Below, piece after piece: positions 25,132 to 33,783 of a stretch of DNA of 44,589 nt (position 1 is its first letter; every line of letters begins with the position of its first letter). Both the position numbers and the translations under genes were made by a program. A model generated the notes under the pieces. That model worked only from the letters and a program-made list of their open reading frames with translations, did no database searches and had not been told where the DNA came from. The DNA is from an uncultured Alphaproteobacteria bacterium (GTDB lineage: Bacteria; Pseudomonadota; Alphaproteobacteria; RF32; CAG-239): positions 1 through 44,589 of the forward strand of contig CALXTO010000009.1 in assembly GCA_944391425.1 (NCBI GenBank). Reading direction: 5' to 3'.

Positions 25132-27524
25132 GTTTCTTTTTCCTTCGGTTCTTCCTTGGAGGGTTCGGGTTTAGAAGTAATATCTTCGTGGCTGTTATAC
25201 AAGATGACGGCTTCCTGTTTGGCCTTGCGCGGCTCACCGTTGTCTGCGCCGTTATCTCTTTTTGGGCGCCGCCGGTCAAACCGGTTACGTCCGCGGCGGC
25301 GGTTATCCCGCCCTCTTCTGTTTTCCCGTCCGGCTTCTTCGCCGGCAAAATCGTCATTGGCGGGAATTTCCGTTTCTTCGGCTTTGGGCTCTGGAATGTT
25401 GTCTTCGCCGGGTGCCTTTTCATCTTCCGCTGGTTTGGTTATTTTGATCCGTTCAATACGGAAATCGGAGATGCATTTGATGCTGTCGTCCGCACTGATG
25501 ATGATTTCCATTTTATATTTATGTTCCAAGGTTACCAGCATTTGCCGCTTATGATTCAACAAAAAGACGGCAATATCGGAAGGAACAAAAATATTCAGGC
25601 GAGAGGAACGGTTCTTGATTCCTTCCTCTTCAATTCCGCGTAAAACAAGAAATGCCCCGTTTTCAACGGTTCTGATCATGCCTTTTCCCTGACAGTACGG
25701 ACAGACCTGATAATTGCTTTCAAAGAAAGAGGAGTGCATCCGCTGCCGGGAAAGTTCCAACAGGCCGAACATGCTCATCTTGCCGACCTGAATTCGGGAG
25801 CGGTCTTTCTTTAAGGCTTCTTTCATCCTTTTTTCAACAGCATGGTTATTGGCCGGTTCGTCCATGTCGATAAAGTCGATGACCACCAATCCGGCCAGAT
25901 TGCGCAGCCTGAGCTGGCGCGCAATTTCGTCGCAGGCCTCCAGATTGGTTTTAAGCGCCGTTTCTTCCAGATCTTTTTCTTTGGTTGCCCGTCCGGAATT
26001 GACGTCAATGGATACCAGAGCTTCCGTAGGGTTGATAACCAGATAACCGCCGGATTCCAGCTGGGCATTGGTATCATGCAGTTTATCCAACTGCGATTCT
26101 ACCTGAAAACGCTGGAACAAGGGCATGTCATTATTGCGATAACTCTTGATTTTTTTGAGACTGCGCGGTGATAATATTTTAAAGAACTCTTTTGCGGCGC
26201 GGTAACCCTCTTCTCCGGCGACGATAATTTCCGAAACTTCTTTGGTATAAATATCGCGCAACGCCCTTTTAATCAGATTACCTTCTTCATGAATCAGAGA
26301 AGGGGCTTTACCCTGCAAAGAGGCTGTCCGGATTTGGTTCCATGTGCGAATCAGGTAATTATAGTCGCGCACAATATCCGCTTTGGTTTTTTCTTCACCG
26401 GCCGTGCGGACAATAATGGACATATCCGGCGTTAAAGGCAGTTCTTTGACAATTCCCTTCAATCGGGTACGGTCGGCCGCATTGGTGATCTTGCGGGACA
26501 CGCCGCCGCTTTTGATGCGGTTGGGCATTAAAACGCAATAGCGCCCGGCCAGCGACAGATAAGTCGTCAGGGCGGCGCCTTTGTTGCCGCGCTCTTCTTT
26601 GACAACCTGAACCAGAACAATCTGACCTTCTTTGATAACGTCTTGTATTTTGTTGCGGTGATACAGTTTTCGGGCCCGGATCAGTTTGCGCTGCAGTTCA
26701 AAATCAAGTTCCGTTTCATCGTCGTCGGCATCAATTTCTTCATCGCCGATACTTTCGGGTTTGGCGTCGACTTCTTCGCTGATTGTTTCTTCTTCGATTC
26801 CCGTATTTTCAGTCAAAACCTTCAGGGGTTCTTCCGCCGGGCTTTCTTTTTCACCCTCGGCCGCAGCGTCCGCCGTTGCGTTGGCAGATTCTTGCTTGGC
26901 AGGCGTTTCTTCGGCGGCATGCTGTTTCCGGTACCTTTTTTTCAGGACGCGTTTTTTAGGCGCGTGTTTTTTATCACTGCCCTCTTCTGCTTCGGCAATG
27001 AATTCGGCTTCACTTTGCTGTTTTGGAGCCTGATTGTCCGCCTCTTCCTGTAAAGTATCGGTCTCGGAAACGGCGGTTTCTGCAGCGTTCATTTCCGGCT
27101 GCGGTTGTTCAACAGCCTGTGCGGCCTGTTCTTCAGCCAGGGCTGCTTCCCGTGCAGCTCGGGCAGCTGCTCTCTCCTGACGGATTCGTTCTCTTTCGGC
27201 TTCGCGTTCCTTTATTGCCTGTTTTTTGGATTCTATGATTTCATCGACCTCTTTTTCGACTTCGGTAATTTCTTCCGGAGGTAAATCATAATAGTCGGGG
27301 TGAATTTCTCCAAAAGCCATAAATCCGTGCTTGTTTCCGCCGTAATCCACAAAACAGGCCTGCAGGGAAGGTTCAACTCTCATCACTTTGCCAAGGTATA
27401 TGTTTCCTTTAATCTGCCGGCGGTAGCTGGTTTCGAATTCAACGTCTTCAAGCTTATTGCCGTTCACCACCACAACCCGTGTTTCTTCGGGCTGGGTGTC
27501 ATCAATCAGCATTCTTTTTATCAT
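25104..27524 (-). CDS. rne: Ribonuclease E
   Basis: This 806-aa endoribonuclease is the core of the RNA degradosome and processes rRNA and tRNA. The N-terminus (MLIDDTQPEETRVVVVNGNK) and S1 domain (GNIYLGKVMRVEPSLQACFVD) are clear. The S1 domain is split by an acidic, low-complexity insert (about 90-290), an alphaproteobacterial trait. Catalytic Mg-binding aspartates lie in SIDVNSGRATKEKDLE and VVIDFIDMDEP. The Zn-link is CPYCQGKG. The tail is Arg/Glu-rich (GRENRRGRDNRRRGRNRFDR) and ends WWKKLIKG, probably for RNA and partner binding. A 5' leader of over 300 nt may mediate autoregulation, as known in E. coli. Confidence 0.94.
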   Translation of the reverse strand: MIKRMLIDDTQPEETRVVVVNGNKLEDVEFETSYRRQIKGNIYLGKVMRVEPSLQACFVDYGGNKHGFMAFGEIHPDYYDLPPEEITEVEKEVDEIIESKKQAIKEREAERERIRQERAAARAAREAALAEEQAAQAVEQPQPEMNAAETAVSETDTLQEEADNQAPKQQSEAEFIAEAEEGSDKKHAPKKRVLKKRYRKQHAAEETPAKQESANATADAAAEGEKESPAEEPLKVLTENTGIEEETISEEVDAKPESIGDEEIDADDDETELDFELQRKLIRARKLYHRNKIQDVIKEGQIVLVQVVKEERGNKGAALTTYLSLAGRYCVLMPNRIKSGGVSRKITNAADRTRLKGIVKELPLTPDMSIIVRTAGEEKTKADIVRDYNYLIRTWNQIRTASLQGKAPSLIHEEGNLIKRALRDIYTKEVSEIIVAGEEGYRAAKEFFKILSPRSLKKIKSYRNNDMPLFQRFQVESQLDKLHDTNAQLESGGYLVINPTEALVSIDVNSGRATKEKDLEETALKTNLEACDEIARQLRLRNLAGLVVIDFIDMDEPANNHAVEKRMKEALKKDRSRIQVGKMSMFGLLELSRQRMHSSFFESNYQVCPYCQGKGMIRTVENGAFLVLRGIEEEGIKNRSSRLNIFVPSDIAVFLLNHKRQMLVTLEHKYKMEIIISADDSIKCISDFRIERIKITKPAEDEKAPGEDNIPEPKAEETEIPANDDFAGEEAGRENRRGRDNRRRGRNRFDRRRPKRDNGADNGEPRKAKQEAVILYNSHEDITSKPEPSKEEPKEKETWWKKLIKG

Positions 27525-27862
27525 TAATTATATCTCCGTATCGGTCTGCTCAGCCGCAAACCGTAAATTTTTCCGTACCGGAGAGGATTTTGAAATTTAA
27601 ATTTCATCAGCGATTCGCTGTTGATTTTACAAACTAGATGCGCCGTTAAAACGGCGTCTGCCAATATATTCGTCTTTTCCGGGAGCTTTTTTGCTTATTT
27701 ATTGTTCGCCCCCTTAATTCAAAAACCCGTCCGGCAAAATTTGCCTCAAAAAACCGAAAGCTGCTTCTTTCCGGTAATGGAAAAGCGGTATCAGAATGAT
27801 AGCTCTAAGTCCTCTTTTATCATCAAAAAAGCCTCTTCCGATACAAAAAAATCTTCCGGCTG
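27525..27862 (-). other. Long 5' leader of rne (no gene seen)
   Basis: The 27525-27975 gap has no convincing gene on either strand. If the promoter at 27870-27898 is used, rne has a leader of about 340 nt. Known rne leaders are long and contain hairpins that RNase E cleaves to control its own level. I did not resolve a specific fold. A 104-codon plus-strand frame here (27621-27935) looks like chance. Confidence 0.4.
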
Positions 27863-27869
27863 TTCTCAG

Positions 27870-27898
27870 AATATACATTTTGTTTTAAAACACAACAA
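27870..27898 (-). promoter_or_regulatory. Candidate promoter of rne
   Basis: On the minus strand TTGTTG (27898-27893), a 17-nt spacer and TATATT (27875-27870). Confidence 0.45.
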
Positions 27899-27975
27899 TA
27901 AAATTTATTTAATCGTCATTTTAAGAGATTGGTAATAAGTCAGCGGTATAATTAATCAAAAAGGAAAGAACGGCA

Positions 27976-29229
27976 ATGTGTTTTTTATGGCAGCGTTTAA
28001 GACAGACTTTTGTTTCGGCGTGGCGGCATCTGTTGGTGCCTGCGGCGTTGCTTTTGTGTTGTCAGAACGCGGCGCAGGCTGCCCAAATTTCAAATCTGCG
28101 CATCGGGCAGGGCATCGGCAGCGTAAGAATAGTTTTTGATGCCGATTCTACATTCAATTACAAAGTTTTTTTGCTGACGGAACCGAAAAGGCTTGTCGTG
28201 GATACTCAGAATATCACCGTTAATCCCAAAATTGAAAAAATTCAGGAGCCCAATAGTTTTGTTACTCAAACCCGTCTGGGCTCGGCGGGCGTTGGCGGAA
28301 CACGTATCGTTTTTGATCTGCAAAAGCCGGTGGTTATCAAAAAAGTCTTTATGCTGCCGCCTCAAAGTAATTTCAGCTGGCGTTTTGTCATTGACATGGA
28401 GGTTGCCTCGGAGCGGGAATTTGAAGCCAAAGTCGGCAATGATAACGCCTTCAGCAGCGACAGCTACATGGCTTCGTCTTCCAGCCGGCCCAAGGCAAAT
28501 TCTTCTTCACAGGCGGCGCGGTCTCCCTCCAAAACCAAAAAGATTATTGTCCTGGATCCCGGACATGGCGGCGTTGATCCCGGAGCGATCGGCGTTTCCG
28601 GCGTATATGAAAAGAACATAACCCTGGCAATGGCCAGAGAGTTGAAAGCCGAGTTGGAAAAACGCAGCCGCTACAAGGTTTATCTGACCCGCAACCGTGA
28701 TATTTTCATTCCGTTGCGCGACCGGGTTAAAATTGCCCGCCGCTACGATGCCGATTTATTCTTGTCAATCCACGCGGACAGCGCCCGTAACCGCAAAGCA
28801 ACCGGCCTGTCTGTTTATACGCTGTCTGAAAAGGCTTCCGATAAAGAAGCCGCAGCGTTGGCGGAAAAAGAAAACAAGGCTGATATTGTCGCCGGACTGA
28901 ATTTTGCCGAACACTCCAAGGAAGTATCAGATATCCTGCTCAATCTGGCGCAGCGGGAAACTTTGAATCGTTCATCCGAATTTGCAACTTTCATGGTGCA
29001 GGAAATGCGCAAATCGACCCATACCCTGGACAACACTCACCGCTTTGCCGGATTCGCCGTGCTCAAGGCGCCGGATGTTCCTTCGGTGCTGATGGAACTG
29101 GGGTATCTTTCCAACCGCAACGAAGAAAGGCAGCTTCAGCAAAAATCCTATCGCAAAAAGCTTGCCGTTTCGGCCGCGCGTGCCATCGACAAATATTTTG
29201 AGAACATGAATCACGCATCCGTGTTTTAA
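27976..29229 (+). CDS. N-acetylmuramoyl-L-alanine amidase with AMIN domain (AmiC type)
   Basis: This 417-aa periplasmic zinc amidase cleaves stem peptides from glycan strands, typically at the division septum. It has a signal peptide (LLVPAALLLCCQNAAQA), then an AMIN domain (about 38-155, ISNLRIGQGIGSVRIVFDAD). A Ser-rich linker leads to an Amidase_3 domain (about 190-410). Zinc ligands are seen in VLDPGHGGVDPGAIG (His), a following Glu in YEKNITL and LFLSIHADSA (His). The catalytic Glu is in VLMELGYLSN. Ribosome site AAGGAAAG. A TATAAT-like box at 27947-27952 may be its -10, but no clear -35 is seen. It leads a plus-strand set with PBP1A. Confidence 0.92.
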   Translation: MCFLWQRLRQTFVSAWRHLLVPAALLLCCQNAAQAAQISNLRIGQGIGSVRIVFDADSTFNYKVFLLTEPKRLVVDTQNITVNPKIEKIQEPNSFVTQTRLGSAGVGGTRIVFDLQKPVVIKKVFMLPPQSNFSWRFVIDMEVASEREFEAKVGNDNAFSSDSYMASSSSRPKANSSSQAARSPSKTKKIIVLDPGHGGVDPGAIGVSGVYEKNITLAMARELKAELEKRSRYKVYLTRNRDIFIPLRDRVKIARRYDADLFLSIHADSARNRKATGLSVYTLSEKASDKEAAALAEKENKADIVAGLNFAEHSKEVSDILLNLAQRETLNRSSEFATFMVQEMRKSTHTLDNTHRFAGFAVLKAPDVPSVLMELGYLSNRNEERQLQQKSYRKKLAVSAARAIDKYFENMNHASVF

Positions 29230-29363
29230 TGTTTGACTTCAAAAGCATTTTTGGATATTAAATTTCTGTATGTTTTTTTTAATTCGGCGGCAAATTTTTT
29301 TTGCTTTTAAATTAAAATATATTAAATTGCTGGGTAAACATATTTATAACTTTTGAGTCTGAG

Positions 29364-31829
29364 ATGCTGAAAACATTATCGTCGCTGCTGAGTACATTTT
29401 TCTTTTTTGCGGTTATCGCTCTGGTCGTGCTGATAACTTCTTTATGGCAAATGTCGCAGGATCTGCCGGATTATCGCCAGCTTGCCAAATATGAGCCGGC
29501 CGTGACGACGAGGCTGTATGCCGGCGACGGCCGCCTGCTGATGGAATATGCCGCGGAAAAGCGCCTGTTCGTGCCGGAAGAAAAAATTCCCGAGCGGGTA
29601 AAACAAGCTTTTATCTCTGCCGAAGATAAAAATTTTTATCATCATTTCGGTGTTGACTTTTTGGGCATCCTTCGCGCGGTTATCGACAATGTCAAAAACA
29701 TCGGAACCGGCCGCCGCCCTTCAGGCGCATCGACCATAACTCAGCAGGTCGCCAAGAACTTCCTCTTATCATCGGAACTTTCATATACCCGCAAGATCAA
29801 GGAAGCGATTCTGTCGACCAGAATTGAACAGGCTTTTTCCAAACAGCATATTTTGGAACTTTATCTCAATGAAATTTATCTGGGCAACCGTTCTTACGGT
29901 GTTGCTGCCGCGGCTTTGAATTATTTCGGCAAGTCTCTTGACGAACTTTCTCTGGAAGAAATAGCGTATTTGGCAGCTTTGCCCAAAGGGCCGAATAATT
30001 ATAATCCAAAAACAAAATATGAAGCCGCCGTCGGCCGCCGTAATTGGGTGATTGATCGCATGCTCGACGATGGCTATGTGTCTGAAGAAGAAGCTGCCGC
30101 CGCCAAGGAAAAGCCGCTGAAAACCATTGACCGTCGCGGGGAGTTTGTCCAGGATGCGCAGTATTTCAGCGAAGAAGTGCGCCGCCGCGTTAACTCCAAA
30201 TTCGGCGAAGATGCCCTCTACGAAGGGGGACTTTTGATCAGGACAACGTTGGATCCTCGATTGCAGCAAATCGCCACCAAGGTGTTTCAGGAAGAGATTC
30301 GCAATTATGACATCCGCCACGGCTGGCGCGGCCCGATAACCAATATCCCGCTTGACGGCGATTACCGGAAGAGTCTGGAAGAAACGGCAATTCCCGCCGG
30401 AAAAGAAGATTCGTGGGTAAAAGCGATTGTTTTGGATGTGTCAGCACAAAAAGCCGAGATTGAAACAGCAGAAGGCAGCAAAGGACAGATTCCGCTGAAA
30501 GTTTTATCCTGGGCACGGAAAAATCTTAAAAATCAGGGTGTTAGCTACCCGCCGAAAGCTGCTTCAGACGTTCTGAAAAAAGGTGACGTGATTTTGGTTG
30601 AAAAAATTGCGGACAAGGAAATTGCCGCCAAAAAATTGGCCGCAGACAGCTATCATCTGCGTCAGGTTCCCAATGTCGAGGGCGGGTTGATTGCCATGGA
30701 TCCGCACACCGGAAAGGTTTTGGCGATTGTTGGCGGTTATTCTTTTAAAAAATCGCAGTTTAACCGGGCTACTCAGGCTCTGCGCCAAACCGGATCTGCA
30801 TTTAAGCCGATTGTCTATCTGGCCGCGCTGGACAACGGATATTCGCCGACAGACTTGATTTTGGATGCGCCTTTTGTTTTGGATCAGGGACCGGGACTTC
30901 CCAAATGGAAACCCGTAAATTATTCCAAACGTTTTTATGGGCTGATGACGCTGCGTCAGGGTATTGAAAAATCACGGAATTTGATGACAGTCCGTCTGGC
31001 GCAGGATATCGGGATGGATAAGGTGGCTGAATATGCCAAAAAAATGGGTGTCAACGACCATCTGCCGCATTTGCTTTCCATGTCTTTGGGAGCCGGAGAA
31101 ACGAAGCTCATCAATATGGCGGCCGCCTACAGCATTATTGTCAACGGCGGCAAAAAAGTCGATCCGTATTTCATTGAAAGAATTCAGGATCGCAACGGCA
31201 AAACGATTTTCAGACATGATAAACGCCGCTGTGAAGGCTGTCGTCAGGAACGATGGGAAGATCAGCCGGTTCCCGTTTTGGAAGATAACCGCGAACAAAT
31301 TGTCGACCCATTGAGTGCTTACCAGATGACAAGCATTTTGGAAGGCGTTGCCAAATACGGCACGGCTGCCAGGCTTCGCGCTCTCAACAAACATTTGGCC
31401 GGCAAGACCGGAACAACCAACGACAACCAGGATGCCTGGTTTGTCGGCTTCTCACCGGATTTGGTCGTAGCCGTTTATGTCGGTTTTGATGAACCGCGGA
31501 CTTTGGGGCGCTATGAAACAGGAGCGGCGTCGGCTTTGCCGATTTTCAATAATTTTATGCGGGAAGCACTGGCCAATCAGCCGGATATTCCTTTCCGTAT
31601 GCCGGCCGGCATTAAATTGGTGCGCATTAACCACGACACGGGAAAACCTGCCCGTCCGACGGACAAGTCCGTCATCGTTGAAGCTCTCAAGCCGGAGTTT
31701 AGCTTTGACGATAAAAAACAACGGGTCATCGGATCTCAGGAAACTTCCGAGGCTGAAGGCGAAAACGCAGCCCAGGCTATTTTTGAGAGCGACGACGGCG
31801 ATACCGTTCAGTTGGGATCACAATATTAA
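29364..31829 (+). CDS. mrcA: Penicillin-binding protein 1A (bifunctional)
   Basis: This 821-aa class A PBP polymerises and crosslinks peptidoglycan. A transmembrane helix lies at about 10-28. The glycosyltransferase domain has catalytic Glu87 in SAEDKNFYHHFG and the motif GASTITQQVAKNFLL. An OB-like linker follows. The transpeptidase domain has Ser478 in GSAFKP, SRN in IEKSRNLMT, and KTGTT at about 681. The order matches PBP1A. It lies downstream of the amidase, with about 130 nt of AT-rich spacer, and 14 nt upstream of prfB. Confidence 0.95.
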   Translation: MLKTLSSLLSTFFFFAVIALVVLITSLWQMSQDLPDYRQLAKYEPAVTTRLYAGDGRLLMEYAAEKRLFVPEEKIPERVKQAFISAEDKNFYHHFGVDFLGILRAVIDNVKNIGTGRRPSGASTITQQVAKNFLLSSELSYTRKIKEAILSTRIEQAFSKQHILELYLNEIYLGNRSYGVAAAALNYFGKSLDELSLEEIAYLAALPKGPNNYNPKTKYEAAVGRRNWVIDRMLDDGYVSEEEAAAAKEKPLKTIDRRGEFVQDAQYFSEEVRRRVNSKFGEDALYEGGLLIRTTLDPRLQQIATKVFQEEIRNYDIRHGWRGPITNIPLDGDYRKSLEETAIPAGKEDSWVKAIVLDVSAQKAEIETAEGSKGQIPLKVLSWARKNLKNQGVSYPPKAASDVLKKGDVILVEKIADKEIAAKKLAADSYHLRQVPNVEGGLIAMDPHTGKVLAIVGGYSFKKSQFNRATQALRQTGSAFKPIVYLAALDNGYSPTDLILDAPFVLDQGPGLPKWKPVNYSKRFYGLMTLRQGIEKSRNLMTVRLAQDIGMDKVAEYAKKMGVNDHLPHLLSMSLGAGETKLINMAAAYSIIVNGGKKVDPYFIERIQDRNGKTIFRHDKRRCEGCRQERWEDQPVPVLEDNREQIVDPLSAYQMTSILEGVAKYGTAARLRALNKHLAGKTGTTNDNQDAWFVGFSPDLVVAVYVGFDEPRTLGRYETGAASALPIFNNFMREALANQPDIPFRMPAGIKLVRINHDTGKPARPTDKSVIVEALKPEFSFDDKKQRVIGSQETSEAEGENAAQAIFESDDGDTVQLGSQY

Positions 31830-31843
31830 GCGGAATAACGACG

Positions 31844-32951
31844 ATGAGAGCCGAAATTTATGATTTAACCTCTGAAATCAAGCAGTCTTTGGAACTGCTG
31901 AGGAGGTCTCTTTGACTACGATAATGCGGTCGTGCGCCTTGACGAACTTAATTCCCTGACGGCCGATGCCGCTTTGTGGAACAATCCCGCTTCGGCTCAA
32001 AAGCTTATGAGCGAGAAAAATAATCTGGAATTTTCTTTATCCGGTTTTGACGGAATGTCCACGTCTTTGCGGGATTTGACCGAACTGGCGGAACTGGCCG
32101 AGGCAGAAAATGACGAAACGGTTATTGCTGAGGTTATTCAGCAGTTGGAACAACTGAAAGCCCAAGTCAAACATGGGGAACTTGAAGCCCTGTTGTCCGG
32201 AGAAGTTGATGCCAATGACGCCTATTTGGAAGTCCACTCGGGCAGCGGCGGGACAGAGGCGCAGGATTGGGCGGAAATGCTGTTGCGTATGTATACCCGC
32301 TGGGCTGACGCACACAGCTATAAAGTCGAGTATGTTGAAGAAACGGAAGGCGATGTCGCCGGCATAAAGTCGGTAACCGTAAAGATCTGCGGGCATAATG
32401 CCTACGGGTGGCTGAAATCGGAAAGCGGCGTCCACCGCCTGGTACGGATCTCTCCTTTTGACAGCAATGCCAGACGGCATACCAGTTTCGCTTCTGTCGG
32501 CGTCTATCCGGTTATTGATGACGAGATTGAAATAAATATCAATGAAAGTGACTGCAGGGTTGACACGTATCGTGCATCCGGCGCCGGCGGGCAGCACATC
32601 AACAAAACCGATTCTGCCGTGCGTATTACCCATCTTCCCACCGGAATAGTCGTCCAGTGTCAAAACCAGCGTTCTCAGTTTCAAAATAGGGATGCGGCAT
32701 GGAAAATGCTGAAAGCAAGATTATATGAATTAGAGCTGAAAAAACGCGAAGCGGCGGCAGAAGCCGAACGCGACGCGCAAAGCGACATCGGTTGGGGACA
32801 TCAGATTCGTTCTTATGTCTTACAGCCCTATAAAATGGTCAAGGATTTGCGTACCAACGCCGAAACATCGGATACCAGAGCTGTTTTGGACGGAGATATA
32901 GATTTGTTTTTGTCAGCGGCATTGGCGGATAAGGTAGGAAAAAATGGCTAG
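31844..32951 (+). CDS. prfB: Peptide chain release factor 2, made by programmed +1 frameshift
   Basis: The gene is in two frames. Frame 1 starts at ATG 31844 and runs 23 codons to TGA at 31913-31915. The +1 frame from GAC 31914 continues to 32951, for 368 aa in all. RF2 recognises UGA and UAA stops. The stop-recognition motif SPF is in [11 protein letters not shown] and the catalytic GGQ in [10 protein letters not shown]. Continuing the frame as [12 protein letters not shown] right after the shift matches the usual LDYD junction. The gene lies 14 nt after the PBP1A stop and overlaps the next gene by 8 nt. Confidence 0.95.
31901..31916 (+). other. prfB programmed frameshift site
   Basis: The sequence AGGAGG-TCT-CTT-TGA-C is an internal Shine-Dalgarno, a 3-nt spacer, the slippery CTT codon and an in-frame UGA followed by C. 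Layout and spacing equal the E. coli site (AGGGGG-TAT-CTT-TGA-C). Low RF2 favours the +1 slip, giving autoregulation. Confidence 0.95.
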
Positions 32952-33783
32952 AAGGAATCTTGTTAAAATTTTGGCAGCCTTTGCTTTGGCATATGTCTTG
33001 TTTTGCATTACCGTATATGTCAAGCCGCAGTGGTTCTTTTATCATCCGACCAATGAGGCTCCGGATATTGAAAAAGCCAGAGCTGAAGGTTATCCTGCCG
33101 AGCGTGTCGAATACAGGGCTGAGGACGGAAAAGAGCTTTATGCCTGGTTTACTCCGCCCGGAAAAAGCCGGAGGATAATTGTGTTTATGCATGGAAATTC
33201 GTATAATATTGAAAAGTTTTACCATAAGCTGATACCTCTGGCCCGGGCCGGATATGGCACAATGATACCGGAATACCGGGGATTTGGGGATATTGACGGG
33301 ACAATTACGGAAAAAACAGTCGGGCAGGATGCCGTTGCCGCAGTTAAATGGCTTTATTCCCAAGGGTACCGGAACAAAGACATCATTGTCTACGGCATGT
33401 CCCTGGGATCTTATGCCGCGACCAATGCCGTCTATGTTTTGGGGCAAAAAAATCCTTTTGCGGCGTTAATATTGGAAGTTCCCTTTGACAGTCTCCTGAA
33501 TGTTGTGCGTTCGGTGGTGCCGGTGCCGCTGCCTTTTGCCATGATTATCAAAGACAAATATGACAACCTTTCCAAGATAGCCTATACCGGAACTCCGTTG
33601 CTGGTAATGGGCGGAAGCGAAGATCCGACAGTTCCCGTAAAATTGGCCAAAAATCTCTTTGCCCATGCCGTGGAACCTAAAAAAATGATTGTGTATGAAG
33701 GCGGTGCGCATAATGATTTATATAACTTCCAGAACTACCGCGACATTATAGAATGGTTGCAGGCCAATGAAAAAGCTCGATAA
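32944..33783 (+). CDS. Membrane-anchored alpha/beta hydrolase (BEM46-like)
   Basis: This 279-aa protein has one N-terminal transmembrane segment ([20 protein letters not shown]), then an alpha/beta hydrolase fold. The oxyanion motif is VFMHGNS, the nucleophile elbow is GMSLGS, the acid is probably the Asp in GGSEDPTVP, and the His is in EGGAHND. The [13 protein letters not shown] and YRGFGDIDG segments match COG1073/BEM46-type serine hydrolases facing the periplasm. The substrate is unknown. It overlaps prfB by 8 nt and the YhdP-like gene by 17 nt, so it is translationally coupled in an operon. Confidence 0.85.
   Translation: MARRNLVKILAAFALAYVLFCITVYVKPQWFFYHPTNEAPDIEKARAEGYPAERVEYRAEDGKELYAWFTPPGKSRRIIVFMHGNSYNIEKFYHKLIPLARAGYGTMIPEYRGFGDIDGTITEKTVGQDAVAAVKWLYSQGYRNKDIIVYGMSLGSYAATNAVYVLGQKNPFAALILEVPFDSLLNVVRSVVPVPLPFAMIIKDKYDNLSKIAYTGTPLLVMGGSEDPTVPVKLAKNLFAHAVEPKKMIVYEGGAHNDLYNFQNYRDIIEWLQANEKAR

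Noticed and set aside
27621..27935. 104-aa plus-strand frame upstream of the amidase
   Set aside because: No ribosome site or family resemblance; it lies in the AT-rich leader region of rne.
32173..32367. Frames inside prfB that could suggest a broken gene
   Set aside because: The only frame change in prfB is the programmed +1 site at 31913; the rest is intact.
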